Positions 21,609 to 34,107 are shown, counted from the first letter of the stretch. The stretch is 64,000 bases of DNA from Branchiostoma floridae (GCF_000003815.2 NC_049997.1:7186695-7250694); one strand, 5' to 3'. Translations and numbers: made by a program. Notes: generated by a model from the letters alone, not told the origin.

Positions 21609-24600
21609 CTAGCGGAAGAAGGCAGCCACGGCAGAAAGCAGCAGCATCACCAACTCAGGTTGCACAAAGCCAGTCCCTGTGTCAATGGAAAATAAAAGTG
21701 TCAGCAAAATCATCTACTGTAATACTTCTCTACTTCAATGTATCATCAATAATAACAGGTGTGATGAGGGCACGAAGCCAGTCCTTGTGTCAGACAAAGG
21801 AAAACAACTGTCAGCAAAATCATGATCATCTACTGTAGTGCTTCTCTGATTATTAACTTGAAAGGTATTTTCAATCAAAACGTATGGAATAAGTTCATCT
21901 TCACTACAAAACCCTTAAACAGCTGGTCCAGGAGTAAGGTTTGGTATTACAATTATCTCGATGTAATAGAACCAGCTGCTATCATGTGACAGCAAAAAAA
22001 TGGTTATACTGGCTATACAATACAGATAATTGTAGCTTTTTGATTCGTGAAACTTTCAAATTTCTGCATGGTGTGTCCCCTAATCTCAAGTAGAGCTGCC
22101 AGTTGTTTTTTTCACTTCATTATCAATTTGCCCCTCTCCCCTTCTGATGGTTATATCATATAGGGACATACCGCTTGCTGTAGTTGGTGCTTGGGTTGGT
22201 GCCATGGTGGCGTTATTTGCTGCGGTGGAGTTCTGTGCGAAAGCTACAGCCACGATAGCCAGGAGGAGCACACACACGGTCACGATCTGAAGGAAACATA
22301 CAGGTGGTTAACAATCAATAACTTTCAAAACAACTCAAATGATTGTAAATGATGTAAAATCTGTGGCTAAGCCTAAAGGCTAAAGCATTAAAAACTCTGC
22401 ACATAGAAAAACCCAATAGTAGAGGTAGCCCATTATGCTTGGCCAAAAAGGCTTTAACCTTACTTCGTTGGTACTTCTTTAATTATTCTTCTTTAATTAT
22501 TCAAATGCGTGGTTATGAACACACATTCCATGTTAGGGCATATCTGTACTCATCTGAGAAGTGTGATGGACTCTTTTACATGATTAGAAGTAAGGGCTGT
22601 TATTAATGCTGTTATAAATATTATGCCCTCTGTTTTTTTGTTCTTGGTGCAAAAAAATAGTACAATTTTGCAAAAGAGTCAGCTAGAGACACTGAACTGT
22701 CTTGTGACAGTTTAAATCAGAAAAATGACTTTCATTCTCAAGCCTTGTGAGAAAAGCAGACAATTTACACGATACTTAAAAAAAATATTGCATCACCATT
22801 TCCTCCACTTTTCTCTGTTTTTACCCCCAATCAATGATACGTTGACATTTTGACCAGCCTGACTCATAGACTTCAGACTTTGTATCAACAGAGGCAGTTG
22901 AAAACACCCTAAGTACACGAGGAAGTCACAAAGTCCACAATAGGTGCCAGGGCACTCCAGTTCTCACTGTTATAACTTGTTTACTGATTCCAACGGTAAT
23001 ATTGACCCGGGATAGTTTATTGTCGATGACTTTAGATAGGGCCCTCTATGGAATGTATTGTCGGTTATAGGTGACAAAGAACAGTAATGGACAACTATGC
23101 ACAGTTTTAATCACTTGCTAACTTGACAGTAAGCTTTATGCCTTTTTGACAGCCATTTCTGTCACAAGTTGTTTCAAATATTTGTGCACTGTGTAAAATA
23201 ATTGATTATTGTTTGCAAATCAATGAAGGAGTGCCATTGATGCAAACCTGACGTTGTTTAATAGTATCCCTCATTTGATGACGTAAAATCATTAATTTCT
23301 ACAACTTGAAGTTGAAGTAGGCAAATGTGGACTGGGGCAAGTAATGTACAGTATGTATGGTGTAATATTTTTGAATCGTTGGGGTCAAAGAGTGCTTGCA
23401 GATCACGCATGTTATAAAACATGTAACTTGCCAGCATTGTTAAGAAACTTCAAGAGAATACCACACACAAACACTCAAACAAAAGTCGGATTTCCCTTGT
23501 TTACCTTGCAGCTTTGTCCTCATCTTCATTGTTTTCTCTTTAAGCAAATGCCTTTAAGAAATCTAATGAAACCCGAACCCTCACGACACCCCTGACACTT
23601 GCTTATTCTGTTTTACAGTCATGGTTCATCGCAATTAGAGTGAGGTTTTCTTGTCAAACATGCACACAAATACGCTATCCTACAGAACATGAAACGGTAC
23701 ACTGAAGCCTTTTACTGTCTTTGCTGTTCATACAACACATGCTGACTACACCTGACTCAGATTGTGGGTTCCCACACTGGCCCTGTGAGTAACAGGCTAG
23801 AGATGTGCCACACTGAGTAACAGGCTAGAGATGTGCCACACTGTGAGTAACAGGCTAGCGGATGTGCCACACAGTGAGTAACAGGCTAGAGATGTGCCAC
23901 ACTGCGAGTAACAGGCTCGCAGATGTGCCACACTGCGAGTAACAGGCTAGAGATGTGCCACACTGTGAGTAACAGGCTAGAGATGTGCCACTCTGTGAGT
24001 AACAGGCCCGCGGATGTACCACACGGGGATATCGATCGTGGAGATTCGAGGACGAATCTTGAAAAGAAAAGGGGGAGCAGTGTAACAGTGGGGGGTTTAA
24101 GTAGCGTAAAACTTCAGCGTAAAACTTTGTAATGGACTGATCAGCCTTTTCTAGCACAGTGGTTTTGCTGCTGAGTTGCAGAATTTGCAGACCCGGGTTC
24201 GATCCCGGGTGTCAGCATGTTTCTTTCTCTGTTCCTACTCGTCCCTCTGACTTCTTACATCCCCACTAAAGGTCTCACGTTTCCTTTGACAACTTGTCAC
24301 AAAGCTAACGTTCTACTTTTCATATTCCTGTCTTCAAATACTACCCAATGTTAGTTAAATTCCCTGGAAAGATATTTGTACTTAATGTCATTTGCGAATG
24401 ACGTCATTGAAATTCTCGAGGGAGAATTATCCGTACGTTGTAATATCTGTCAGTATTACGTCGTACAGAAATCAATTCACCTGCGTCGATACAGGTGATT
24501 TTGTCTCCCTCTGGGACATACTGAATGGGGTAGGTGCGTGACTATTGTTCTTGAGGTGGGGAGATGCTTTAGGTGAGGAAACAATCAGCTTTTATACTAA

Positions 24601-27600
24601 TTACCAACAAACCCCAGCGGTACAATAGTAGTTAAGCTATATAGTTAGCAATTCTGAGGTAGAGGATGGTCCAATTTGAGCAATGTCCTTTGATCTTTAA
24701 AAAAGGGATGATTTCTAGATAAAATTATGTCATCTAGACGTTAAACCAAATGTTTCAACCTTGCATAAATTGATACGATTACCCGTCCAATATCATTATA
24801 GTATCACAACTATTCACTTTTGTATTCTGTTGCTGAATATGACAAAGTGACCTTGGTTTAACTTGGAAGATTCCTTCACCGATATTAGCACTTATATAAA
24901 GGTATATAAGTGCAAACTTCACTCTACTTGTGTCATTTAGCCTCTAGCCACTGAAGAAGCTGTACATAGCGAAACTAGTTTGGCTGACAGGTTGAATAAA
25001 AGTTCAGATGGCTCCAGATGTCTTTCTGAGGGACGACTGCAGCGTGCAAGATGTCGGTAGCTTGAGGGATGAATCTACTCTACTATATATTCCTTCACCG
25101 ATATTGTCACAGATGCATGTTGACACCAAACCCGAAGGTAGACTGTACGCCTGTATGCACCGACTTCACCAATGCCTGGTTCCATTTGGAACATTCATGT
25201 CATAGGTCACACGTAGCGCCTTGGGGGACACCTGTCTTTGTTCTGAACACATCACTTATTAATTATTCAGTTCCTTATATCGAGTCATTCTTTCAAATGT
25301 TATCCCCCAAGGGTATGATATTTGTGAGGAAAAGAGAACAAAAAGAGGAACTTTTGAAACTCTTACGTGCATGATTTGGTTGGCTTCAAGAGTGTTTGTG
25401 TCTTAGTTATACATAACGACTGATCTTATCACAATTAGTGCATGACTGCACGACAGCTTCTCGCCAGATATCTTTGGTATTAAGATTAGTGAACTAAGTT
25501 AGTTGATGAGAAAATGGTGCCTTCTTGCTTCAGATTTTACTTGGTTTTAAGATATTTTGAGGCAACCGCCTAACACAGCGGATCCAAATAGGTTTTAGGT
25601 GAAACAGGCCAACCATTGATCACATACCAGTAACCAAGCATTCTACCCTTAGGCAAAATATGCTTTCGCATAGATTACTTGTTTGGGTTGACGTCTCACA
25701 ACAACACTGACTGTATGATCTTTTCAGTTTCAGCCCTTTTTCTGCCGGCCTAGGCTCTAGATATTTTCGTATCACCATTTTTGCTGCATCATTCTTTAAT
25801 GAACAGTCTTCTTTTAACCAGAAAACAATATACAAACGATAGATATTCACAAAAAAAGCAGAAATACGACCAGGAGTTTGCTATGGGTCCGTGATCTTTG
25901 TTTACAGTGGTTACCACCACACTTGGAGGGATCAAGGCTGCTCTGTGGTGGGATGGAGGGAGGATTTCCCGCCATGGGAACGAGGGCTGTCGCCATGGCA
26001 ACACAGCCTCATTGTCCACACATGAACACCTGGGGGATGCCGAGGGCGTGTACATTGGTTCTGGCATCTCGCACCGGTATTGGGGGAAATTTTGTCTGTA
26101 GGGACTATCAAATGCGTTTGCCAACAATTACTCAAAAAGTTTTTTAAAACTAGCAGTTCCATGAATTATGAAATCTTATAAAGATCTGTTCATAAAAATA
26201 ACTATGCTGTGTTCAGTAATCATTTTAAAGATGCGCACTGCTGGCACAAGAACACCCCAAAGCTAGCGTTCCCGTTCGTGTGGATGTGTGCAAGGACATT
26301 ACATACATGATATAACGTTACATACATAATGTGTGCAATTCTAGCCGTTCGACGACTTTCTTTTTTCTTAGCGAGAAAAGCTAATCCCGTGTCGTGTTGT
26401 TTGTGACTTGGCACTGTGTGACAGGTGAAGCGGACAGACGTGCCACTCTCCAGTACAAACACAGCTTCTTTACTGTTTACGTTCCGTCTGAAACCATGTT
26501 ACATGGCGCACTAATCGATCTATACCGTCTAACGCTTAAACACGTAAGGAATAGCCTGTAGCGAAGTGTGCTGGTGTAATTAAGTGGGAGAACAATCGCT
26601 AGGAGAGTTTGGCCACCATATTAAAAAGCCGGTAACCTTTTGTTACAATACCGTCTTGTGGACTTGCTACCCTGACCAATTGTCAATTATTAGTCATACA
26701 TGATTTTTCCAAATTCTACCATCCATAACTCCTTATGAAGGTTTGCTGAAGCGCGCGTGTAGTAAGTGTGCGCTCTAGGTAGTGTTTTCCCGCCAGTGTG
26801 TTAACCCATGCAGAAACGAGTGCACGTGGCATTCAATTTCTACAAGGAGGTTCTTTTTTTAACCTCCCTGATTTCTACAACAGACGAAATGCTGTGGAGA
26901 TCCCTTATTCAGTTCACCACATCACGTCGGGCCGTCCCCAGGGAGAGGGCACGTTGGCGCCAACTGACGCCAGGTAAAACCGCACACACACAGGCGCATC
27001 CAGGTGAGTTAATCCCGCGCCCTACCTGTGGACGGACCGGCCTTTGTTTGCCTCCTAGGGGTATGACTCAGTTCCTGTCTCATAAATATGGCCGGAAAAT
27101 TCCACTTGGTTTAAGGCAAGGAGGTTTCAGTACCCCACGCCAAGCATTTTTTTTTTTTTTGCCTTCTGACAAATCAGAATCTCTCATAAAAATTCTGCGG
27201 TTTGTTTTACGGGTGTAAAATAGTGAAATCATCACCCGAAAAATATGTCGAGATTTAAACTAGCCGTTTTCTTGTTCGAGAGCTGGTTTCTTGAAACAGG
27301 GTGTGGCAGGTGGTTCAAGTGTTCAACCAACAATTGATTACGGAGATAATAATCAAAATTGGACCGTCCAGAGGTTACCAAGTACCCAAACATCGTCGCC
27401 AGGACTGCCTGGTGATGTTTTTCGTTGTTTGGCGAGAAAATTACCTCACCCTTATCGACCTGTCACTCAAATTGGACCGGTATTTACCGTTGGTTTGTCC
27501 ACGCTTCAAATGGCCGCACGCAACCACCAAAACGTGCTCGAACGTACGCTCGTAAAAAAAGCGGGTGAAGAGATGGTATTCAACAGGTCAATTTAACAAA

Positions 27601-28006
27601 ACGAGTCGTGCTGTTGAATCAGAGACGTAAGGGTGATGGTTTCAGAATTTAATTTGCTCACAGTTCCTGAATTTACATTCATTTCCTTAATACGCACCCA
27701 CGTGTGAAACCACTACCGCTTTTCTGGGTTAAACCTTAAAAGTTTAAACGCTGAGGCTTGAGAAAGGATTGTAATTCGATGAAAACGAAGTACAAATATG
27801 ATAAAGCTGTGCTAGTGTTCTGTAGTTAGCGCTGCCACGTATATCCTTGTCGGTGAGAACAAAGCCGCACACTTTTAGCACACCTGGTGCGGGCGCCTCA
27901 CCAGGTGACACAAAAGTACACAATTTCACACACAAAACCTTAACAAACACGACTCCATACAAGTATAATCTACAGAAGGGAGCGTTTTGCTTACCTTGTT
28001 GAACAT
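21609..28006 (-). CDS. Mini-mucin A: secreted 64-aa peptide with GPI-anchor-like tail
   Basis: Three coding exons on the minus strand: 27995-28006 (Met-Phe-Asn-Lys), 22172-22286 and 21609-21676, joined at consensus GT-AG sites with phases 0 and 1. The 64-aa product has a signal peptide (I-V-T-V-C-V-L-L-L-A then I-V-A-V-A-F-A-Q), a short Thr/Ser/Asn/Ala/Pro segment with N-S-T and N-A-T N-glycosylation sequons, and a hydrophobic C-terminus (V-M-L-L-L-S-A-V-A-A-F-F-R-stop) expected of a GPI-attachment signal. This design is that of CD24 or CD52; homology to them is not shown and the resemblance may be convergent. The first intron is 5.7 kb and holds a 30-bp array, a SINE-like piece and an RFX-type X-box. 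A paralogue with the same structure lies at 54647-56014. The peptide is too short for most gene finders. Confidence 0.75.
21773..21850 (-). repeat. Partial local duplication of mini-mucin A exon 3 acceptor region
   Basis: Bases 21661-21731 (last-exon start, its acceptor, and intron bases) recur here with substitutions and a small insertion: GCACGAAGCCAGTCCTTGTG against GCACAAAGCCAGTCCCTGTG. The duplicate keeps the acceptor-like CACAAGG on the minus strand but not the GPI-tail coding sequence. Confidence 0.7.
23784..24024. repeat. 30-31 bp tandem repeat in mini-mucin A intron 1
   Basis: About eight copies of GAGTAACAGGCTAGAGATGT plus GCCACACTGT. Read on the minus strand it gives a spurious Cys-Tyr-Ser-Gln peptide repeat. 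One unit of the same sequence sits next to the second SINE-like copy at 37838-37868, so array and SINE probably belong to one composite repeat. Confidence 0.9.
24150..24250 (+). mobile_element. tRNA-derived SINE-like piece, copy 1
   Basis: Internal pol III promoter blocks are visible: an A box TAGCACAGTGG (24152-24162) and a B box GGTTCGATCCC (24196-24206) inside a perfect T-arm stem (CCCGG/CCGGG). No matching acceptor stem or anticodon arm forms, so it is not a tRNA gene. The downstream TTTCTTTCTCTGTTCCTACT recurs after the second copy near 37.77 kb. Confidence 0.6.
25989..26002. promoter_or_regulatory. RFX-type X-box, perfect consensus
   Basis: GTCGCCATGGCAAC matches the X-box consensus GTNRCC-N(0-3)-RGYAAC at every position. 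It lies in a GC-rich island of about 230 bp (25876-26100) in intron 1 of mini-mucin A. RFX factors bind such sites, often at ciliary genes and enhancers. Function here is inference. Confidence 0.45.
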
Positions 28007-28099
28007 TTTGGCGAGTTTTTTGCTGTTTTCTCGGTAGTTTCCGAAGATAAAGCACAGAGAGCTGGTGACGAGTCTTGTTTCACGCAAGCCGCTGGGAGC

Positions 28100-29605
28100 A
28101 ATGAGCTGGATGTCAGACAGATGAGCTCATCCTTAAGTTGGGCGACTACAATTGCTCGGGGAAGAGGGGAGAATTATTTTATAAATTCTACTATCTTCTT
28201 TCAGTCTGTTTGTCTTTAAAATCATTAGGGTCAAAACTGATTCCTTATGAGCCGAAACATCACACAAATTGACTGATTTTCTAATATTTCTGTATGAATA
28301 TTACATAATTTTGAAGATATCTCCCTATGATTTAATGGTACAGGCTAATACACGTAACGTACAGGTAAGTATTTTTGGCGGACAAAATCCAACCGCCTGA
28401 TATCACGTGGCCCAATCAGTGAGCTCGTTTCAAATATAATCATATCGACGGTCGGTATTGCAACAGAACAAGCAACCTATGACCTTTAAGCTCTCCACAC
28501 GATTTCACCCACGTGTATACCTTAAGTATATAACGTTAGGTACTGTAGTAAGTATACACATGCTAGAACTTGTATGGTCCCTTTTGACCATGGTAAAATC
28601 CTTATTGTATCCATAGATATCAGAAATTCAGTGTGTGGATATTAGAACATTATGTACTGCATACAATCTCACCCGACGTTACTCTTTTTTACCTTAAGAG
28701 ATACCTAACGTTAGATGCCATAGACTTTACACTAGGTATAGCTATCATTTGTTGTTAATCACAGCGTCAAAGGCAGTTGGCCGTTGATATATAGCGTCCT
28801 TGGTCGTGTTAGTAACTCTTATCTAAACCCCGTCCTTCCAGTAGAGCCACACCTTCAGCACGTTTATCTTAAGTTGAACCCACCACACAAGCGCCACTTA
28901 TTGATAGAATAAGAGTTTAGGGTACGCCCCATGTCTTGTAAGAGTTAGAATAAAGCCAGGTGTGTGAGTACTAGGTACGCCCTAGTGTTGGGCCGGCAAC
29001 CAGTGTTAGCCAAACCCAGACCCATCAACACATTATCACTGACCTGGTACCATGGTGCGTTACGCCCTTAGGCGGTTCAACGGTTACACAACTCAACCCC
29101 TCCCAAAAGAGGGCTTAAACCATTTGCACCTTCTAATCACTGCTTTTGCTCCGCAATTGTAAAAAGTGTGGCAATGAAAAAGCATTGCCATGGCGACGGT
29201 AATATTGTTTGACTTTTTTGTAACGTATTGTATTGTATGTTGATAGAGATGATTGAGGAATTGTATGCTTGGTAAGTCATGATGATGTTCCGGGCTGTAT
29301 GTGCTAGTGTCGTAGTGTCGCGATACGTTGGCTTAATGTACTGTGTAGTATGATGTTGTTGATACACAAGTTAAGTATTATCATGAAGAAATATCAATAC
29401 AATTAAACTAAAATTAATATGATTATGTCAAACATGCTACATGTTACATTGATATTTTGCAATAATCTGCGCCTGGCCAGATAAGTGTTTATGGCAGCGG
29501 TTCCAAGGAATCAAGGCATCTGGCCAATGCTGCAATGTTGATGTAGGTATATGAATAAGCCATTCTATAACATCTGCTCGAAGATCAAGAGCTAAACGAC
29601 CTTCT
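28100..29605. other. Mini-mucin A upstream region
   Basis: No gene seen. It is the 5' flank of the minus-strand mini-mucin A. A second X-box-like site lies at 29184-29197. Short ORFs look random. Confidence 0.4.
29184..29197 (-). promoter_or_regulatory. RFX-type X-box, one mismatch
   Basis: On the minus strand GTCGCCATGGCAAT differs from the X-box consensus only at the last base and shares 13 of 14 bases with the site at 25989. It is about 1.2 kb upstream of mini-mucin A's start codon. Confidence 0.35.
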
Positions 29606-29980
29606 GTGGCATACAGGGAGATAGACAGTTACGGTAGGTTGGTACTTGCGGGTAAAAACTTCTCGGTTCAGTTGAAATACGGGTCAAAGTTATGTGCGTT
29701 TCGTGGATCTTTTTCCCTGGGAGACAGCCGGGATCGAGCCTGGTTACCACACCGCAGCCCAATCTCAATATCTATCGTGCAGGGGTCTGGCAGGATGACT
29801 GTAGAAAGGCTCTCCAAGGCCCTTGGTCAGAGAGAGGAGAACCTAGGATTGATAACCACCCCAGGTAGCCAGCTACAACACACCACAGTTGGTCAGCAGG
29901 CTATTGTAGTAGCGAATCAGGGACTAGATATGGCTCAAGGGTGTAATGAGCTATTTTTCAAAATAACAGCAGAACTTTAA
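29606..29980 (+). other. Unrecognised 124-aa ORF
   Basis: An open frame with mixed, protein-like composition (Y-G-R-L-V-L-A-G-K-N-F-S near the start; M-T-V-E-R-L-S-K-A-L-G-Q centrally). I do not recognise a family. No promoter, splice sites or repeat links are evident. It may be a decayed mobile-element ORF or chance; I do not claim a gene. Confidence 0.2.
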
Positions 29981-30732
29981 GGCTGGAACTTTGTAAGGTC
30001 CACCTGCCCTTTCCCCCAAAAGGGTAGCGATAACTCCTTCGGGTTAAACTCCCCCGGAGCGCTAATGTGAGATCGGCGGGCTGACTGGCTTGGTTCCCCG
30101 AACTAAACTCGCTAGCTACCCGGTCCTGTCTGGCTCCCAGGGTATGGATCTTGAAACGTGCTAACTGTGATTAAAACGCAAACGGACACTCCTTCGTCGG
30201 GATATTCCTATTTTGAAATACTCCCCGTGGAAGTAGGGCATGATCATGATACAGAAGCCACTCTTCATGCCGATTTAGTTTTGTTCCGTGCTACTCAGTG
30301 TACATGACGACCTGTTCGATGTGTGCCCTGGTGGTTTGTGATCTAGACGAGAGTCCTGTTTACGCCTGCCCTCTAAATGATTTCTTATCCCGAACTTTAT
30401 TCTTTATCCAAAAAAGGACTTCCGGGCCCTTGTCCCAAGAATTTTTCTAGCTTTTTTTTCCATACGTCCACGTTTTCGTGCAGCGACCTAGCGATGAACG
30501 TTTTGGGGGCCCAGAAGGATAGTGAGGTCGGGTTTACGTCAAACTGAAGGGTTTACTTCCTATGCCGGGACACGTGTTCGTCGGGCCCATGCCGGCCACG
30601 GGGTGCCACCTCCCCGCTTGCCGCTTGGTGACGTGGGTGGCCGGGGCCCTTTAATATCGGAAGCTGGGCGCTCCAGGGAGAACATGAGATGGGGCATCTT
30701 AGTTTAAGGTTATGTCAGGAGGAGGAAGAGAC

Positions 30733-30843
30733 ATGTCATCCTTTTGGGTAAGCGTGATTATCGTCGCGATGGTTCTGCTCTGTTCTGTGAGTGTGAGTGG
30801 TTCTGTTCTAGTGATCAGTGGCGGTTTGTTTACATCTCCGTGA
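30733..30843 (+). CDS. Possible first exon encoding a signal peptide
   Basis: ATG opens a 36-codon frame whose start is a convincing signal-peptide core (V-S-V-I-I-V-A-M-V-L-L-C-S). A GTGAGT donor-like site follows the Cys-Ser codons, so this may be a short exon joining coding sequence further right, which I could not find. The upstream 200 bp are GC-rich. No family assignment. Confidence 0.2.
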   Translation: MSSFWVSVIIVAMVLLCSVSVSGSVLVISGGLFTSP

Positions 30844-31371
30844 AGGGGGGGGGGCGATTATGTGGTACTTATTTCCTCGAGGCCCTCCCTCATGGATGCC
30901 TTTGGTTATCACTTATCAGTAACGCATATTTTATTCTGATCTAAACAAACACAGAAACGCTAAACCATGTGTATAACGGTGGGGCACTACATCCTCTAAT
31001 CAAACCTCGTTGTGACTAGGACGTCCTCTCTTACTTGTCTAATATTTCTTCAAAACATTTACATCTTTCCAAATTATGCCTAACAACAGTTATGGGAAGA
31101 CCAGTATAGGATTCTATAAGAAATGAACCGTTAAACGCTGTTATGTGACCTTTGACCTTATAAAATACAACACGGCTGATCTCATTGACCATATTTCACC
31201 TTGAATTAAGTTAAACAATTATAACCGTCCACAATGCCCCATCTGCAAGACCGAGCTGAAGTTAGCAGCCCGTTTACCAGCACCAGTTGTGGCACGTAGA
31301 CACCACGCACTCGCAGTTGCACGTACGTCGGTTTGTACCCTTAGCTTTAAAATGGTCAGACCAGTCCTGCT

Positions 31372-32235
31372 ATGTATCTCAAGAACATCTTGATGTTTGA
31401 GTCTACACGACATGAAGAGTGTATTCATGTTTACTGTACTATACCTTGGACATTTTGTATCAAACACCCTAAGGTGCAACACGGTATCTTTAAGCTATAC
31501 TACGTAATGTTTGGACAATACAGTATGTTTTTGTTGGGTTTCGCCTGCGTGCCTGTCTTGATCAGGCGGTCCAGGGCGCGACTCATCTTTAAGTCGATCA
31601 TACATGAATGTTGTGATCGAGGCACACCTCTCGTAGCTTTCTTAGCCCGGCTTGCACCGAATGGTTCTACAACTTACATAGAAATAAACGTTAAAAGGGG
31701 AAAATTTGTCATAACATGCCGGACTCAGTCCTGCATGGGGCTAATAAGTCGTGTATGTGTAGAGAGTCGTGAGCATGACAGGCCCATTTGTCACACCGAC
31801 TCAAAGGGTGACTACCACATTCCAAACCAAAGATACTGTAAGTCGACAACGCATGATGAGTGTGTTCATGTTTACTGTGCACTTGGGGAAGTTTGTATCA
31901 AACACCTTAAGGTGCAGCAAAGTAACAGTAAAGATCACGGCGCTGCAATCCATGAAGATCGAGCGGGTACAAAAATAACCTGGAATCCAGTCTACCGTGG
32001 ATTGGCCAGGCTAACTTCGGGACAGGAGAGTCTTTCCACCGCCGGGGTCATATACAATGACAGCAGACGAAAAACCAAAATACTAGTAGTGCAATTTGGT
32101 GAAATTTCACCACATTCGCAAGCGTGCCTCTATTGTCTCTCACCGGACATTTGTATCATGTATCTGTCTCGTGATATGTTCTGGTACTTCCCACTTGTGG
32201 CTATGCCTTGTTTGTTCATTCTCAACTTTCTGTGA
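31372..32235 (+). other. 287-aa ORF with an internal duplicated Cys/His motif, unrecognised
   Basis: This is the longest ORF in the window outside satellites and the winged-helix gene. A motif E-C-I/V-H-V-Y-C followed by C-I-K-H and K-V-Q occurs twice, about 460 bp apart, and the underlying DNA is also similar (ATGAAGAGTGTATTCATGTT against ATGATGAGTGTGTTCATGTT). The frame stays open across the whole duplicate. Codon use does not look strongly coding and there is no family match from memory. It could be an old tandem repeat that happens to be open. Confidence 0.2.
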
Positions 32236-32738
32236 TGAATGTGAGCACTCATTTGTTAGACATGAAAATGACGTCTAAAATAATAGGTACAACCACACCT
32301 GGAGGCATAATAAGATCTTCACCTTACGGAGACTCATGATCAGCATAGAAAACTTAGTTTCTACGTGTTGTCGGGCGTGTACGGGGGTTGAAGTCTGTAA
32401 TCATTACTGCTTTCGTTGGGTGTTTGGTCAACGCTGCGATATCAAAATTCCCCCGTTGCCTATTTATACAATCAAGGATAAAACCTTACAAATGTGGCCT
32501 TACAAGAGGGTGGTAGAATGCCTCGCGGGAGGTATTCATTCACACCATGTCGTGTAACAGTTCTCTCGAAGGCGATTAATCTATATGCAAAACAAATGGC
32601 TTCTGCTGTTAGGCCGACAAAAGATCTCTCAACGTTATGACACCGGCCTTTTCCTTTGATAGCGATATGTGATGTGTCGAGCGATTGCATACCAAAGGAA
32701 GTTCTCACTGTAGCCGCCCAAGTAATACTAGTAGTTAG

Positions 32739-32832
32739 ATCATGGGAGTGGCCTGACAATGTGGGGACCCCAACAAACTCCAAGGGTGGCGGAGCAGTAC
32801 TAAATCCACATAGTCAGACCATTCCCAGGATC
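32739..32832. mobile_element. Small hairpin element, copy 1
   Basis: Inverted ends: GATCATGGGAGTGGCCTGAC on the left and, on the right, the reverse complement of GATCCTGGGAATGGTCTGAC. The interior (CAACAAACTCC, GGCGGAGCAGTAC) recurs in opposite orientation at 38841-38911, beside the promoter of the winged-helix gene. Confidence 0.65.
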
Positions 32833-33246
32833 TAACTGACTTAGAACATGGCCATCTTTCCGAAGCAAAAATACACTTTTTTTAGTCATTGAGAAACATG
32901 CAGTTTTCCTAGCTAGCGGACAGACAGGCTACATTCTTCTCCTATTTCCCATTCATGACCCTGGTGATGGCGCCTCACACCTTTTGCTCATGAGGGTTGT
33001 GTGAAATTCATGTCAGGTTTTACAACACTTTTTTGCACCACAATGCCATTGTTTTTTGGGTGTATGTCAGTTTGATCCCAGTTCCCAACCTGACCTCAAA
33101 TGAAAGGAGTCGGCCCAAAATTAGCACCTTGCCGCGGCCTTTGTTTTGCGATGTTAAACCCTGCTGTGTCCTATTGTTCCGTCGTGCCGGCGGCAGTCCT
33201 TTGTAAGCCATGTTTGACTCCCCATAAAAGCCGCATAATGAGCCAG

Positions 33247-33396
33247 TCATGACCTCATGGCAGCGGCAGGGACCGAGGCCGGCCCTATTAGAAGTCCAGC
33301 ACCGGAAAAGTTAAGCACTGGAAATCCAGTGCTCGCATTGGGTTCAGCACTGGAATTCCAGTGCTGAGGGAGCATGAGCACTGGAACAAGGCCGTT
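33247..33396. repeat. Direct repeat, left copy, with CAGCACTGGAA palindromes
   Basis: About 150 bp starting CATGACCTCATGGCAGCGGC are repeated at 34108-34270 with one 14-bp difference. The repeats contain several short palindromes of the type TTCAGCACTGGAATTCCAGTGCTGA. They bracket a LINE fragment. Confidence 0.85.
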
Positions 33397-34107
33397 CGTT
33401 TCTTTGTGATATTGAAAATGTAAGAACAGATATGCTTTATAAGTAAAGGTTTGTCTAGATTCATAAGGAATATAAATTTGTCTATATTACTTAGTTGTAT
33501 GAAGTGGGGGAACATGGATTCTATTAGTCTGTAGAGTTCAGCTCTCTCTTTCTTGTACAAACTACATTCTACTACAAAATGGTGTTCGTCTTCTAACTTA
33601 TCTAGATTGCAGTATCTACATATTCGTTGTTCTAGAGGAGTGCGGTTATGTCTTCCGGTTTCGATGTGTAATTTGTGGCAACTGACTCGTAGTTTTGTGA
33701 CGGCCGTCCTGTGCCGAATATTGTCAATATCCAGGTATTGTTCCACATTATAAGTGGACTTGAACAGTCTGTAAGACCTCAATTTGTTTTTAGCGGATCC
33801 ACCTTTGTTGTCATTGTGTATCTCTCTTAGAAAAGTTTGAAAATAAATGTCTTTCAGACGCTGATTGATAGAATTGATAATTTGAGACGAATTTGTATTG
33901 TGCTGTAGAGGACAATGCCATACATAACCATAGCCGCATTCCTCCAGTGATTGGCGAACTCCTGACGCCCAACACTTGGCTCCAGCCTTGTCTAAATCTA
34001 TCTGGCAAGAAAGAGCGTCTGACTGGAAACTGTCTGCTGGTACTTTCTGGCGAAGTCTAATTAAGTGTTTAATAGCATTTAGGGAGGCTTCCAAATGAAT
34101 GGGGAAC
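33397..34107 (-). pseudogene. LINE reverse-transcriptase C-terminal fragment
   Basis: The minus-strand frame encodes the C-terminal region common in invertebrate LINE polyproteins: K-N-K-L-R-S-Y-R-L-F-K, later H-R-T-A-V-T-K-L-R-V-S, I-E-T-G-R-H-N-R-T, and a zinc-knuckle-like R-I-C-R-Y-C ... E-H-H-F-V-V-E-C. No reverse-transcriptase catalytic core is present, the frame runs out into the flanking repeat at both ends, and there is no 3' UTR or poly(A) tail. It is a truncated relic. Confidence 0.75.

Noticed and set aside
24152-24220. Intact tRNA gene
   Set aside because: A perfect T-arm and B box are present, but no matching acceptor stem or anticodon arm can be formed. Treated as a SINE-like piece.
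25876-26127. Protein-coding exon in the GC-rich island
   Set aside because: Frames on both strands are open only by composition and have no clear domain; conserved regulatory DNA with an X-box is the simpler reading.
26808-27218. 136-codon plus-strand ORF
   Set aside because: No domain, low-complexity stretches including a T-run, and no fitting splice sites.
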